This document shows positions 42,401 through 55,900 of a stretch of 64,000 nucleotides of DNA, in pieces. Numbering within the stretch: the stretch's first letter is position 1; each line of letters opens with the position of its first letter. This stretch comes from Branchiostoma lanceolatum (Eukaryota > Chordata > Leptocardii > Amphioxiformes > Branchiostomatidae). Position numbers and translations under genes: made by a program. The notes beneath the pieces were generated by a model. The model had not been told where the DNA came from and did not search any database. It was given only the letters and a program-made list of their open reading frames with translations. The DNA lies in assembly GCF_035083965.1 (NCBI RefSeq), contig NC_089726.1, positions 10,855,501 to 10,919,500 of the forward strand, written 5' to 3'.

Positions 42401-45400
42401 TTGCCTAGTTCGGCACATCTGCTGCAGCTATCTTACAAACTTTGGCATACGCAAAAACTACTTATTTTAGAAACCATTTGATCATACGCGTGCAATGTGA
42501 ACATATCCCCTGTTCTTGTCTCTGTGATTAGAACTTCGACGTCATATTCGATGCAAGTGAGTGGAACCCGTTCTTCATCGGCGGTGATCTATTAGCGATA
42601 GCGGTCATCCTCAGCTTCGCCCGGTACATGAGCATGTTGATGTTCTCCGAAACCATTGGTCCACTCCTGCTGTCCATGTACAAGATGGTTATGGACATCT
42701 TCAAGTTCATCATCGTGTTCCTAATCATCATCCTTGGCTTTGCCTGCGCTTTACAGCGCCTGTACAACTCGCCCAGACCAGATTCAGGTATGGTAGACAT
42801 CTTTTTTTTTTTAAATTTGTTTGTTTGTATTGCATACGTGGTAAACTGCATTATGGCGTAAACACAAGGCTTGTTCTGATGAGTACAAGCTACATATGTC
42901 CGGAAAGATTCATTTGAGCCACACCGGGAAGGACCACAACTCTTTTCAATAAGTGTAGTTGGTGTGGCCTTCCTCAAACACGGACTTCCATTTGACGTCC
43001 TGTCCCAGGGAGGTTCCTAGCCGAGGCTAGGTACGTATTTGCACCTGAGTCGAATGATGATATTGGTTTAAAGTGCACAACATCGAGATCTATCATCGAT
43101 TCGAACTGAGTAGTCCAGGTTCTAAGTCAACAACCCTTATCACAAACCCACAGTGACACCACACATTCTTAGTGTTCTGAGAATGTTCTGTATTGAAAGC
43201 TTATCTAGTAGACCCAAGAACCCCCTCCAGAGACACAGGGTTTGATGTAGAGGACCTGAGAGCGGCTATGGATGATCGAGCGTTATAGAGAGAGGTTGTG
43301 CAGGGACAAAAGATGATGATGATGAAGATTGATGGATACAGTGTATTGGACTTACAAATAATCGATGCAAACTATCAAATTGACTAATCCCGCTTAGCAT
43401 TACTTATCACGTACATACAATATTAGTCGATTGTCATTGATGGATGACACTGTCATTGGATCATGGAGTAACAGACATGACACCCAGTCTTTTGTTAAAA
43501 CTTTTTTTATGTTACAAACTCTTCTGTTACCGTTATTTTGTAATTTCAGATTGTCTCTTGGAATATTACCAAGCTCTCCGAGAGCAACGCCAAGCTAACA
43601 ACACCAACGTCAATTTTACTTCTGAAGACTTCTGCTACTATGGAGACTTTGCACAGTATGTGGTATCTTTCAGGCAAAGATTAAGCCGCATGATACATAG
43701 AAAGAACCGATTTCATGGTAATGTAAGATGGTGTTTTAGAAACAGTTAAATTGCTTGTCCTATGATCCATTTCACATGTCAACATACTGTGACTTACCAT
43801 TCAATGGGTAGCTTATCTCATTTTGTAAAACGTTGATTTGTTTGCGAGTTCCGAAACAAAGGGATATTGTCAGGTGTTTGCACATAAACTACGACGAAGT
43901 ATTGCTGAGGTCATGGTATCAAGCATAGAGAAAGATACAAGATGGTGATCAGTCCTCCGGAACGCCACACAATACGTTTATTTATGGAATTATACATAGT
44001 CAGGTGTTCCTTGAATATATAGAGGTGAATGGCAGCCATGGTGATAAAGGGGGAAATGAAATGGTGATATCACGTGAAGACTTCACATGCGTCTTTAACC
44101 CAGGGACATGGCCGCCGTTTACATGACGTCACAGTCACTGACTGTGACTGAAAAAAAACTATGGAAAGCGACACGTTTTTAAGAATGTTTAGTTACACTG
44201 ATAGCAAATTTTCTAGAAATGAAATGTTGTGAAATTGGATGAAACGAAAATTGTATAATTCTTTCCCCCTAGTTTGCACCTCTCCATTTTCTACTTGTTC
44301 TGGACGCTGTACGGAAAGTTTGAGTTCACTGATCTCGACGTGACAGCACCAAACGCAGTCCAGTTTCCTGTAGTGTCCACCTGGCTGAGCAGAATCCTGT
44401 TTATCGTCTACATCACAGCCTCCATCATCATCCTGCTGAACATGCTCATCGCCATGATGAGTGACTCCTTCTCTAGTGTCTCCGTAAGTAGGAATCTCAC
44501 CTTAATCGTACCTTAGGAAAATAATGCCAGCGTAGGGTTGCGAGACAGATTAGACAGATCAATGGAAATAAGGCTGAGTAAAATTTGTCAAATATTGAAC
44601 CTGGATATCCGAAAGAGGAAAACGATGTACTGCTTAAATCGTTAAATTTGGTAATTTTCATTAGGATTACATATAGTCGTCGCAGAACACCATTGCAATG
44701 GACTATGGTTTTGAAATCATTATGATAGAATCGGCTTGTAATATCATAACATTGTTGGTCTTATTCAGTTCGACGCTGAGGTGGAGTGGCGCTTCGCCCG
44801 TTCCCGTGAGATGTTGAAGTACATCCCCAAAGGCCGCACGCTGCCGCCTCCATTTAACCTCATCCCCAGTCCTAAGTCGGTCTGGTCCTTCCTGAAATGG
44901 ATCGAACTGATCTGTCGCTGTCAAAAGACTCAAAAGGTTAGCTGAAATAGGCTGCTACATTTAGTTGCTTTACCCGGCCAGTATGATATATACCATCCTA
45001 GTAACGTTATCACATTTTGATAGTATTTATAAGACGTCAAAAAGTACAATAAGGTCAATATCACTGTTTGTCATTGCAGGAGGTATCCAATTCATAACCT
45101 TTCTTGTAACTGATTTGGAGTTGATAACACACGATATGATGGTAAATAACTTATGATTAGGTAGGCCTATCCCTATTTTGAATTTATGCATCATTGTGAG
45201 AGAAAAACAACATCAAAATTGAACATTTCCATTTTGGTATCTCTTTTCCTCCTTTAAAAGAATTTGACCTCTTTTATATTCTGTTTCCGTCAGAAGAACG
45301 AGATCGAGCTCAAGGAGGCTCTCAGAAAGTACAAGGTAATGGGTATCTTCATATTTCATCCTCAGTTTCTGTTGACTTCACGTTTGATCGTGTGGGAACA

Positions 45401-45712
45401 AAATATGCCAACTCATAGGGCTAATAGAATAGAATGTTGCCCAAAACCAAGGCCTTTCAAGTGTTGTCCTTATTCTGAATCATTTAATTCTAAACATGGT
45501 AAAAGCGATCCGGAAAAAAAAAAAACAGCCCAAAACAGCTTTCAATAATTGTTTAGCATGATGTACTTTGAGCAAAGCTAGTTTTATTATTTAGTTTCTT
45601 TGTCATCATCAAAGATCTTTTGTACTGTTTCACCAAACAGGTGACCGTCGAACGGCTGAAGGCAAGATACCTGCTGGCCTACAGTCTTCGTCGGGATCAA
45701 GCTGAGGGATGA
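39495..45712 (+). CDS. TRPC-type cation channel, tandem copy 1
   Basis: Six-pass, non-selective cation channel of the canonical TRP (TRPC) family. Exons: 39495-39884, 40513-40968, 41301-41405, 41563-41773, 42125-42258, 42532-42787, 43550-43655, 44273-44483, 44769-44936, 45294-45335, 45641-45712; 716 residues, all phases consistent. Ankyrin repeats come first (RRFLCLVKDGDRAKVEEIL; LDTCGRSAVELATIQGDQEM), then the TRP_2 region (YYRAVTSPSYILLTSQDPF), the pre-S1 segment FVAHNKCQELLNLQFY, the membrane segments, a pore segment with the family LFW motif (FYLFWTLYGKFEF), S6 (IIILLNMLIAMMSDSF), the TRP box EWRFAR (family EWKFAR) and LPPPFNLIPSPKS. The protein stops soon after the helix VERLKARYLLAYSL, before the calmodulin/IP3-receptor and PDZ regions of vertebrate TRPC4/5. 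An upstream in-frame ATG at 39456 exists; 39495 is preferred because the other copies start there. This copy looks complete. Confidence 0.9.
41960..42068. mobile_element. Inverted-repeat element in TRPC copy 1 intron 4
   Basis: CAGAAAGTTTGTGGCGTCCC followed by CGTCT is inverted at the other end as AGACGGGGGG-TGCCACAAACTTTCTG, about 25 bases per arm. The total is 109 bp with no coding content. It is a typical non-autonomous DNA transposon and is not seen at the matching place in copies 2 and 3. Confidence 0.7.
43190..43330 (+). mobile_element. Possible LINE 3' end fragment
   Basis: A translated stretch in the intron between 42787 and 43550 gives VEDLRAAMDDRAL and REVVQG, followed by an (ATG)n-like tail. 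This resembles the last residues of some non-LTR retrotransposon proteins. It is short and interrupted, so this is a weak call. Confidence 0.3.
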
Positions 45713-46524
45713 TGCCTTAACAGTCAGCAGAAGAAAATGTATTGCGACAATTTGCGTTCATGTTTGTTAACGTCAGATGCCACTAGTACCGGTTGATGTT
45801 TTGCATGCAGACAGAAATATTTTCTTTAACATCATATATTGGATACTAGAATTGTTAGCTCGGCAAGGGAGTGATGACTCCGTGTCTTTATCACAAAGGA
45901 CATGTTTGGTTCGGAGGAATTTCGAAGGGCTAACTTGTGGTTGATTCTATCGTCAGCGTCCATATTTGAAATTCTGTTGTCATACACTTCAGTATATGAA
46001 TACTAGAATATACTTCAGTATATGAAATTCTGTTGTCATACACCTCTGTGATCATACACTACAGTATAAAATTCACCTGATAGTATCTAATTGGTCCACG
46101 TTACTGTAATTGTTCATTGCTGTCATGTCCTGCTTTTTTCTTTACATGCTTCTTTGTTTGTTTACGTTGCCACTTCATGACAGAGAAAGAGTTAAGAATT
46201 GGGAATAAAAGAAATAGATTCCGTTCCACCGTGCCTCCATTGTCAACTCATTACCCACGGGTTTCAGACCATCACACTCGTGCACACCTGTATTGCCTCT
46301 CAATATCATAAGTCAAAAGTATTGACAAACGCCCTAAGGTTGATATAAGTAGGCATCAAATATTCATCCAGGATCGGATTAAAGAGGTGATCCACTATTG
46401 AGAAGTAAAACTAATGTGACATAAAGACGAATAACAGCTTACTCTTTATTTACTTATTAAAAATCGCGTGCAAAGTTGACAATATAAGTTCCGAAAACGA
46501 GGGTTATGTTGTCAGGTGCGTGTA

Positions 46525-46660
46525 TCTGTCTCTCTGTAGGGTAGGTGCGGCACAGCCAGGGCTGTCTAAGTATTTTATTAAGTCTTTTATGAATAAGTTA
46601 AAAAGAGTAGGACTAAGCTTACATCCCTGTCTTACGCCTCTGTATAAATGGATAAATACC
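46525..46660 (-). mobile_element. Non-LTR retrotransposon (LINE) reverse transcriptase fragment
   Basis: On the - strand this reads YRGVRQGCKLSPTLFNLFI followed by KDLIKYLDSPGC. That is the well-known RT block containing G-x-x-Q-G-x-x-L-S-P-x-L-F. Only about 45 residues remain, without the YADD motif or the endonuclease. It sits just upstream of the TRPC copy 2 TATA box, between two blocks shared with the copy 3 promoter, so it looks like an insertion into the copy 2 promoter after duplication. Confidence 0.8.
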
Positions 46661-46695
46661 GTTTACGTGTTGCCTTACTTCCTTTCGCCCGCGTC

Positions 46696-46703
46696 TATAT
46701 AAA
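46696..46703 (+). promoter_or_regulatory. TATA box of TRPC copy 2
   Basis: TATATAAA lies in the block CCGCGTCTATATAAA, about 243 bases before the preferred start codon. The same block precedes copy 3 at nearly the same distance (251 bases), which supports a real core promoter with transcription starting about 30 bases downstream. Confidence 0.65.
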
Positions 46704-46938
46704 GAGCAAGTTGAGCTTTAAAGGCATTTTGTGTACAATTAGAGTACTGTCACCTGAGATGGAAATAACTGTGTACAACTTCGCCGCCTGAATCATCACC
46801 CGAATAATGAATGATTGTCGCAATAACGGGACACACCCACGCCCGGTGTTCACAGAACACACAGCAGAAGAGCCATCATCAAAACGGCGTGTCAGACATC
46901 AGCAGCATCAGGTAGTCAAAGTTTTTCCTTCAGACGAG

Positions 46939-49900
46939 ATGGAACCCTACGGCAGTCAAGATGGAGATGGAGAACAGGCGGGACACGAAATCTTCTCAGA
47001 GGAAAGCCAGTCTTTTCTGAAAGGGAACAGTCCGCTACAGAGGCGATTCCTTTGCCTTGTGAAAGATGGCGACCATGAAGAGGTGGAGGAGATGTTAAGC
47101 AGTAATCGTCACGATGTGTCCTTCAACATCGACTGCCTGGACACTTGCGGACGTTCTGCTGTAGAACTGGCGACGATCCGGGGTGACCAGGAGATGGTGG
47201 AGACATTACTGAGACACGGGGCGGACCTGGGGGACTCGTTATTGTACGCTGTGGACATGGAAAAGGAAGACGTCGTCACAACCCTGCTGAGTCACACCGG
47301 TACCCGGACAGAAAATTGTGAGAACAGCACGAAGAAGGTGACTTCAAATTTACTACTTCTTGTTATAGCATATTTTATAAATGGGGGCAATGAGATTACT
47401 GAGTGGTCATTCAGATTCCTTAGCCAAATTATTAGGTGTTGTAACGCATATTAAGAAGGAGGCCCAGAGTTTTTGATAACTACTGTATATGTTTAGTTTT
47501 GTTTGCCATGTATAACTATATTTTTGTTCACTTGCCATTGCCATTGTTAAGTTTTGACAATCAAGTATTCCCTTACTGATTACATGTGGGTTTGGGAAAG
47601 GGTTTCTCTAACGATTTTTATGTGGATGGCACGTACGCCAGCATAAACAATGTTGCATGGGAACCATAGACATTTTATCAGCTGGCCATGTTTTTCCACG
47701 TCCACACTGCACTTGAGCAAAATGAACTCTTATTCTCTGAGTCTCCCTGATGTGACGTCCTGACACAGGTTTCGGTGTTGGATTTATTGCTTACTTGCTT
47801 ATGTCGAGTGTTGGTGTTAGGGTACCTCACATTTACCAAACAATTCTGATAGCCACAGCCCATGACACATCTTGATTAACATATTTCTGTGTCAATTCAA
47901 AGTATTGTTTCGCCATTTCATATCATTAATTCTAGAGTTCTTTATTAATTTGGTAACGCTATTTATTCAAACCTGACTTTACTTGAGTTATTATCATTGT
48001 GACCCCTAGTGGTTTTGAAAGTTGGAGGAATCAGTCACGCACTCAAAAGGGTATGGGGCTATGTGCCCTTACCAGTTTAACCACTACCCATAGGCAAATG
48101 TAAAACATCGAAACAAGTGGTACGTAACGTTACCGGCCTGACAGTTTCTACATCCCAGCATCAGCGGTTCAACCGACCACAGAGGCATGCTTGACTACTA
48201 CCGCGCCGTTACCAGCCCTTCTTATATTCTTCTCACTAGTCAAGATCCCTTCGAAACCGCCTTCAAGGTCAAGGAAGAACTGAACAACATCGTCGCCTGC
48301 CTTGAGACAGGAAGAAGTGAATTTCAAGAGCTTTCTGTCCAGCTTGAAGAGTTTACTGCAGAGCTCATTAGTTTCGCTACGTGTCCTGACGAGGTCATGA
48401 CGGTTTTGAATGCTAGCGACAACATTGAGGACATCGCAGGATTGCGTATGCGTCAACTTCAGAGGGCCATTGCAGTAGGAAATAAGAAGGTACTCTCATA
48501 TGTAATGCTACCCTGCATGTAATTGCAATATTCGACAATTGTTGATTGGCAAAAGGTAAGTAAAGATGATAAAGTCTTTACTATCATAGATCATTTCTGG
48601 ACACGTTTTGTGACCTGTAATATGTCCCAAGATGATACACCTCGATGTCTTATCCGATTCATTCCTGTACTTACGAAGATTCTTTCCCTAGTTTGTAGTT
48701 CACGACAAGTGCCAGGAGTTGTTGAATCTGCAGTTCTACCGGCATCATCACGGTATCTTGCACAGCTCAGCATGGATGAAGTTCCTTGTCATCTTGGTAC
48801 GGCGCTGATTACTTTAGTAAACCTCCTGAGACTCTTCAACTTCTTCGCCGTTTAGATATTGCGGCAATTGCTTTGCTCATTAAACCTCCAGCACTTTGGG
48901 GGTATTATGGGTTTTTGTGAAGTACGCTCATCGCTGCATATTTGTTGTTGTTGCTGCTATCTAACAGCAGACTTTCAAACTGCCTGCTGTTGAGATGCTA
49001 CATGGGTTGATATCCCACTGACCTTGTGGCACTTTCTGTATCAATACAGCTGTTTTTAGCCCTAACTCCGGTTATGACAGTCCTGTACTTGGTCATCCCA
49101 AAGACTGGACTAGGACAGAGCATCGCCTCGCCCTTTGTAAAGTACTGCATGAAGGCCTGGTCGTGGGGCGTGTTTTTGAACTTCTTGACATCACTTAGCG
49201 GCGATCTGGAATCCAATGGTGGACAACTTTTTATGGGACTCTACTGGTACTGGGTGCTCGGTAAGAAACCAAATTTAACGAATCATTTACTGTCAATGTC
49301 AGTTACAGTACTAGTATCAAATTAGATACCAATGAATCAAAGGAAGGCTGTGCAACGCTACATGAAGATTGTGTGTAACTCCACAGCACTGACCGGTAAC
49401 AATGCTACAATTTCCAAGAGTGCACTGACGGCGCTGTCGTTTTCAGTATAACTGAAACTATGTCCATGAATGCTGTCTCCTTACAGGTATGGTCTGGGAG
49501 AAGATGAAGGAGGTTTGGACCGCTTCAGTGGATGCCTGGAACACATGGGACCTGCTGCTTCTCCTGTGTCACGTGGCGGCTATGGGCTGCTTTGTAGGTG
49601 GCCTTATCGCTGTCTTAAGGGTAGGTAATGCGACATAGCATTGCTTCTAAAGAAAGCTGATGAGATATTTTGGAAATTCTTTGACTAGATGTCAAAATAG
49701 TGACGAGTACCACGCAACAGAACATAAATGCTGCATTATCTCCTCTATTGTTTTGTTTTATGTTGTTTCCGGATAAAGGACCCCGGCCTCGAACTCAATT
49801 CAGACGAGCTGAATCCGTTCTTCATCGGTGTGTATTTGTTGGCGATAGCGGTCATCCTCAGCTTCGCCCGGTACATGAGCATGTTGATGTTCTCCGAAAC

Positions 49901-51994
49901 TATTGGTCCACTCCTGCTGTCCATGTACAAGATGGTTATGGACATCTTCAGGTTCATTGGCGTGTTTAGCACTATCGTGATTGGCTTTGGCTGTGCATTA
50001 CAACGCCTTTATAGTTCACCGAGACCGGATTCAGGTATGTCAAAGCTAATGTCTATTTTGTGTCTAGAAATGTTTTACAATATCTCTCATTTACCACGGT
50101 TGCACATGCCTCTACACACGTTCACTACGGCAGAACAGAATATAGATTCATTGTCTGATCGTGCTTAGATTCATAATTCTATGTGCATCAAATATTAGGG
50201 AAGTGTTATAGATGGAGAAGTCCGATGTTTTTCTATCAAAATCAAATGTCAGAAAAAGAACGAATATCAAGAAAAGTTTCTATGTATCACTCTAAGCTAT
50301 TGCTTGAAAGTTTCTGCGCGACTCACCAAGAACTGTCGCTATGAAGACGTCAAAACCCATATGGTATATGTATGGATAAAACAAGGAGGTTCTTGGATAA
50401 AGCAATGCAAATGTACTTACCATAATATGATTTATCTAATAGCAGTTCTTTGCAATTTCAGAATGTCTCTTGAAATATTCTCAAGCTATTCAAGAACAAC
50501 TCAAAGCAAACAACACCAACTTCAACTTTACTGTTGTCGACTTCTGTGACTATGGACAGTTTGCACAGTATGTCTAATTCTCTTCATGATGCATTACATG
50601 GTGTCTTTGTCTAGTATTCGTATTGCTGTTGCTTATCATAATATGGCAAGTGGCTCCTTTAGTCCATAGTTGACAGTTCATGAACGAGAAAGAAAATATA
50701 AAAGAATGCAAGATACAACAAGTGAAAATATTTCCTTCCAGACTGCATCACACAATATTCTACCTGTTTGGGACGCTGTACGGAAAGTTTGAGTTCACCG
50801 ATCTCGACGTGACGTCCCCAAACGCAGTCCAGTTTCCTGTAGTGTCCACCTGGTTGAGCAGAATCCTGTTTATCGTCTACATCACAACCTCCATCATCAT
50901 CCTGCTGAACATGCTCATTGCCATGATGAGTGACTCCTTCTCTAGTGTGTCCGTAAGTGGAGAATCATGACCTCATCTTAATCATAAACATTATCAACAT
51001 TTTAACGCAGTTCCTCGTCATCATTGATGGTACATATGTGCAAACTGTCGTCGTAGCACACCTCTGTACAGACAGATCGTCACAGACGTAGAGCAAAGTT
51101 TAGATAATTTCATAGTTTTCGTTCTTCTGCAGTCGGACGCTGAGGTGGAGTGGCGCTTCGCCCGTTCCCGTGAGATGTTGAAGTACATCCCCAAAGGCCG
51201 CACGCTGCCGCCTCCCTTCAACCTCATCCCCAGTCCCAAGTCGGTCTGGTCCTTCCTGAAATGGATCGTTCAGCTCTGCCGCTGTCAAAAGACTCAAAAG
51301 GTTAGCTGAAATAGGGCTTTACCAGGCTAGTATATCAATACTCTCCGAGTAACGCTATCACATCTTAATGGTAGTTGTGAAACGTCAAAAAACGAAAACT
51401 CCAATCATATCGTTTGCGAGAGCAGAATGCACCAATTCAAAACCTTCCTAGCTTTGGTATCTTATACTTGGTTTTGGGTTGACAACACACAATATGATGG
51501 TGAGTAACCTTGGACAGGTGGGTCGTTTCGCTCCCGGGATCCCCTCGCTGCTCACTACAGCTTATCCCATAGCTTGTTTGAATTTATGCATCATTGTGAG
51601 AGAAAAAAAACAGCATCAAACCTCAGTCGTTGAATCATGTCATCTCTTTTAGTCATTTAAAAGAATTCAAAAGTGTCTTTGCGGAAAAGTGCATATCATA
51701 ATTTTCTGTTCCCAACAGAAGGACGAGTTCATGCAGGCTCTCGGAAAGTACAAGGTAGATCTTTATCCTCATGTTTCCCGTTTTAACATGTAGTTGTATG
51801 AAATAAAAATTTCACCACACCCAGAATAGCAATCAATAATTGCTGAGCATGCTATATTTCGCGTAAAGCTTGTTTTATCATTCTGTTTCTTCGTCATCAT
51901 CAAGTTCTTCTCTACTACACAGGTGACAGTCGAATGGCTTAAGGCACGATACCTGCTGGCCTACAGCCTTCATCGGGATCAAACTGAAGGATGA
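46939..51994 (+). pseudogene. TRPC-type channel, tandem copy 2, exon 2 truncated
   Basis: Same gene model as the flanking copies: 46939-47337, remnant exon 2 48160-48489, 48692-48796, 49050-49260, 49487-49620, 49779-50034, 50462-50567, 50742-50952, 51133-51300, 51719-51754, 51923-51994. All exons but the second are open and keep phase. Exon 2 has lost its first 126 bases or so, the part that codes for GTPKES through PHVTPVLLAAHRNNYSILQL and on to IGD in the other copies. It now opens at ISGSTDHRGMLDYYRAV behind CATCCCAG. Joining exon 1 (phase 0) to that acceptor gives an early stop, so a full channel cannot be made by the ancestral splicing. An N-terminally shortened protein from the ATG at 48187, or another splice, remains possible. 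The pore reads YLFGTLYGKF, not LFW. AATAAA lies at 52074-52079. Confidence 0.75.
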
Positions 51995-52970
51995 TGTTTT
52001 AACATCAGCAGCAACAACGGCAGTAGGTCCCAGTAACGTCAGATATCAGCATTTGATGTTTTGAATATAGACAAATAAATTTTGCTACGCATCATGTTAA
52101 TTAGATGGTGGCATTGTTAGGTCTGCAAAAAGGCAATGCCGTGGTGTATCTATCACAAAGAACATGTATGGTTTATTTGTTGCGTATTATTTTGTTGGCC
52201 ACAGTTCAACTATGAAATATGTTTGATCCGTCGACGTCAGTGTAAAGGATTCACCTGATTGGCCCACTCCCTCCAACGACTCAAATGATAGTGCATTGCT
52301 GCCATGCCGAATTTGTGTGTTTACTTGTTTGTCTGTTTGCTTGTTTGTCTGTTTGTTTGACGCCGTGCCACGTGACGACAGAGATAGGCTGAGGAATGTT
52401 TCACGACAAATAAAACAAATGCCGTTCAACCGTGTGTTAATTGTCCATTCATTACCTGCTTCATCACTTAGGTTAACAGAAAACACCTGCAGTAACACTC
52501 ATGAGAGAAACACAATAGATAACACACCAGGGTTGACATAAGTAGGCATGAAATATTCATTCAAAGCTCGAACATACGAGGCCGTTTGTGACATGATGAG
52601 AAGTATTACGTGCGTGGCATGGGTAATAAAGACGAAAGAACAGCTTACATGTGCGTCGCATGACCACTGGATAATCATATTACCGCTTACATCTCGCCTT
52701 GGTTTATACCGTCCGCGTCTATATAAACAGTGTACAAAATAGCAAGTTGAGTTTTAAAGACATTTTGGGTACAACTAGAGGGACGTACTGTCGCCTGTGG
52801 TGGAATTAATTGGTTGTAATTTCGCCGCCTGAATAATTGTCCTAATAATGAATAATTGAAGGGACACACCCATGCAAGGTGTCCACAAAACACATAACGG
52901 AGAAACCATCATCAAAACGACGTGTCAGACATCAGCCGCAGCCTCGTCTAAAGTTTTCCATTTAGACGAG
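51995..52970. other. Spacer and promoter between TRPC copies 2 and 3
   Basis: No gene is seen. The spacer has the copy 2 3' UTR, a TTTG/TCTG-rich stretch at about 52320-52360 and the copy 3 promoter. TATATAAA lies at 52720-52727 inside CCGCGTCTATATAAA, followed by AGCAAGTTGAG as at copy 2. The LINE fragment of the copy 2 spacer is absent. Confidence 0.6.
52720..52727 (+). promoter_or_regulatory. TATA box of TRPC copy 3
   Basis: TATATAAA is in the same sequence context as at 46696-46703, 251 bases before the preferred start codon at 52971. Confidence 0.65.
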
Positions 52971-55900
52971 ATGGAATCCTACGGCAGTCAAGATGGAGAA
53001 CGGGCGGGACAAGAAATCTTCTCAGAGGAACGCCAGTCTTTCCTGAAAGGAAACAGTCCACTACAGAGGCGATTCCTTTGCTCAGTGAAAGGTGGCGACC
53101 ATGAAGAGGTGGGCGAGATGTTAAGCAGAAATCGTCATGATGTGTCCTTCATCATTGACTGCCTGGACACTTGCGGACGTTCTGCTGTAGAACTGGCGAC
53201 GATCCGGGGTGACCAGGAGATGGTGGAGACATTACTGAGACACGGGGCGGACCTGGGAGACTCGTTACTGTACGCCGTGGATATGGAGAAGGAAGACGTC
53301 ATAACAACCCTGCTGAATCATACTTGGCCAGAAGGTAGCGGAAACATTACTAAGAAGGTAACTGCAAATTTACTACTACTCTTAACAGCATATCTAAAAT
53401 GTGCCCTATGATATTATTTTGTAACGCAAGGTAAGAAAGTGCAAATAGTTTACACTATTTATTAGTTAATGACTATCTGATTTGGCTTGGTTGGCCTATA
53501 TCATTATGGTTTTGTACATTTGCCATGGTTTTCCTATATTGTAAAGTACAAATTAAACATTCCCTTGGACTTACTGACTGGGTGGGAAAGTATTTTATAA
53601 TGAATGTTCTTAGTGGATGGCAAGTACGCAAGCATCAAAAATGTTGCAAGGGAACCACCGACATTTTTTTAGCTGGACGTATTTTCCCACGTCCTCACTG
53701 CACTTGGACAAAAGGTGGTCTCGATCTGCCCTAATGTGAAGTCCTGGCGATAAATACAGGCTTCGGGGTGGGGGCCGACCACTTTTACCAAACGATCCTG
53801 CAGCTGTAGTTACAGCTAATGACAAATCTTATGACATTTTTGAGTTCATTATGAATAGTGTTTCATTGCCTTATATGATCTACTCAGAGTCCACTATTGG
53901 TGAGTTTTTCACACCCAAGTTGATTTGACTCCATAGGCATTATCATTGTGACCCCTAGTGGTCTGGTGATAAACTTACTAACGTAATTAATAACAGGCTG
54001 CCTCGAAAGGTTGGCGGAATTAGTCACGCACTCACAAAACTGTCTGGGACTATGTGCCCTAACCCGTCGAACCACCAGCCATAGGTCAATTTGGAAACAT
54101 CCAATCTGGCGGTACCAGTCTAGTGCATTTTTGCAAAATACGTACCTTGCAGGGCACGCCAAAAGAATCCCTGTATCCTCCGCACGTCACACCAGTCCTC
54201 CTAGCGGCGCATCGTAACAACTACAGCATCCTCCAACTCCTGCTGGAGCGACAGTTCCCTCTCCCCAGCATTGGTGACATCAGCGGTTCAACCGACCACA
54301 GAGTCATGCTTGACTACTACCGCGCCGTCACCAGCCCTTCTTACATTCTCCTCACCAGTCAAGATCCCTTCCAAACCGCCTTCAAGGTCAAGGAGGAACT
54401 GAACAGCATCGTCTCTTACCTTGAGACTGGAAGAGGAGATTTTCAAGAACTCTCTGTCCAGCTTGAGAAGTTTACTGCGGAGCTGATAAATTTCACCAGG
54501 TCTCCTGACGAGGTCATGACCGTCTTGAATGCTGGCGACAAGATAGAAGACATCCGAGGATTGCGCATGCGTCAACTTCAGAGGGCCATTACGGTAGGAA
54601 ATAAGAAGGTATGTACAATGATATCCTGCATGTAACTGCAATTTTGACTATATTGTTGTGAAAATTTAGCTAAAGGTGTTAATTATGATTATCATTTCTG
54701 GGCACGTTGTGGGACCAGTACAAGATCCCAACATGATGCGCACAGTGTAGTTAAGAAAGAAGCCACCGCGGCTGACCTGATTTACATCTAAACTCACTGT
54801 TATTATTTCCCTAGTTTGTTGCTCACGATAAGTGCCAGGAGTTGTTGATCTTGCAGTTCTACCGGCGTCATCATTTCATCTTAAACAGCTCCCCATTGAA
54901 GAAGATTCTTATCATTTGGGTATGATGGCTTTTTAATGAATTCAAGTGGTACCTTGCTGATTTATCATGTATTTTAAAATACCTCTTCGGACACTTCAAA
55001 TTGCTCGCCATTGAGATGTGCACCCGTGAAGTTAACTTCCAGTATTTGAGTTTCAGGGCTTTTGGGTCTGATGAATTTGTACATTTGTCAAGAAGGTTAT
55101 GTTGATGGTAGCCTTTGTATGTATGTATTGCATGTTTACTCCGTGAAGGAGTTCAGTGACCTCTGAGTATTGTGGTCACTCTTGTCCGTACGCTCGCAGC
55201 CATAACTCACAACCCTTTTGCTGCAGTCGTATGTAGTTTTGCATGGAGTTTTCATCAGGCTTTGGATTTTGTTTTGTCCGCCAGCCAAATGATTGGTTGT
55301 CGGGCAAAATTGCTGCTCTTGCTGCTACCATTATCTCACGGTAAACTTTCAAATTGCCTCCTGTTGAGATGCTACACTGGTTGATTTCCCACTGACCTTG
55401 TAGTACTTTCTGCATCACCACAGCTGTTGTTAGCCTTAACTCCGGTGATGGCGATTCTGTACCTGGTCATCCCAAAGACTGGACTAGGACAGAGCATGGC
55501 CTCGCCCGTTGTTAAGTACAGCATGAAGGCCTGGTCGTGGGGCGTGTTCCTGGGCTTATTGACATCACTTAACGGCGACGTGGAATCCGACGGGGAGTAT
55601 CTTTTGATGGGGCTTTACTGGTGCTGGGTGCTCGGTAAGAAACCAGCTTTAACAAAGTATAAAATGTAGTCAGATTTGATACCCGTGTATCAATGAAAGG
55701 TGTGGCCACGCTGTATGAAATATATGTGAAACTGCTACTCTCTTCACAGTGTTGGGTACCACGCTATCCTTCCCAAGAATTCACGTTTTTCCAGTGTACA
55801 ATTGGGTTTTCTATCTCTTGATATTTCCCTAAAATTCTGTTTCCTTACAGGTATGGCCTGGGAGAAGATGAAGGAGGTTTGGACTGTTTCAGTGGACGCC

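Larger units (their letters stand above)
45713..46938. other. Spacer between TRPC copies 1 and 2
   Basis: A 3' UTR (AATAAA at 46203-46208), a short tandem duplication (GAAATTCTGTTGTCATACAC at 45968-45987 and again at 46024-46043), a LINE fragment and the copy 2 promoter fill this spacer. Parts align by eye with the spacer at 51995-52970 (CATTGCTG...GACAGAG; CCGCGTCTATATAAA; AGCAAGTTGAG), so the spacer belongs to the duplicated unit. Confidence 0.6.

Noticed and set aside
46807-46938. Longer N-terminus for TRPC copy 2 (ATG at 46807) and the similar extension of copy 3 (ATG at 52872)
   Set aside because: The upstream sequences align between copies at DNA level but in different reading frames, so the extensions are unlikely to be translated; the ATG at MEPYG/MESYG is shared.
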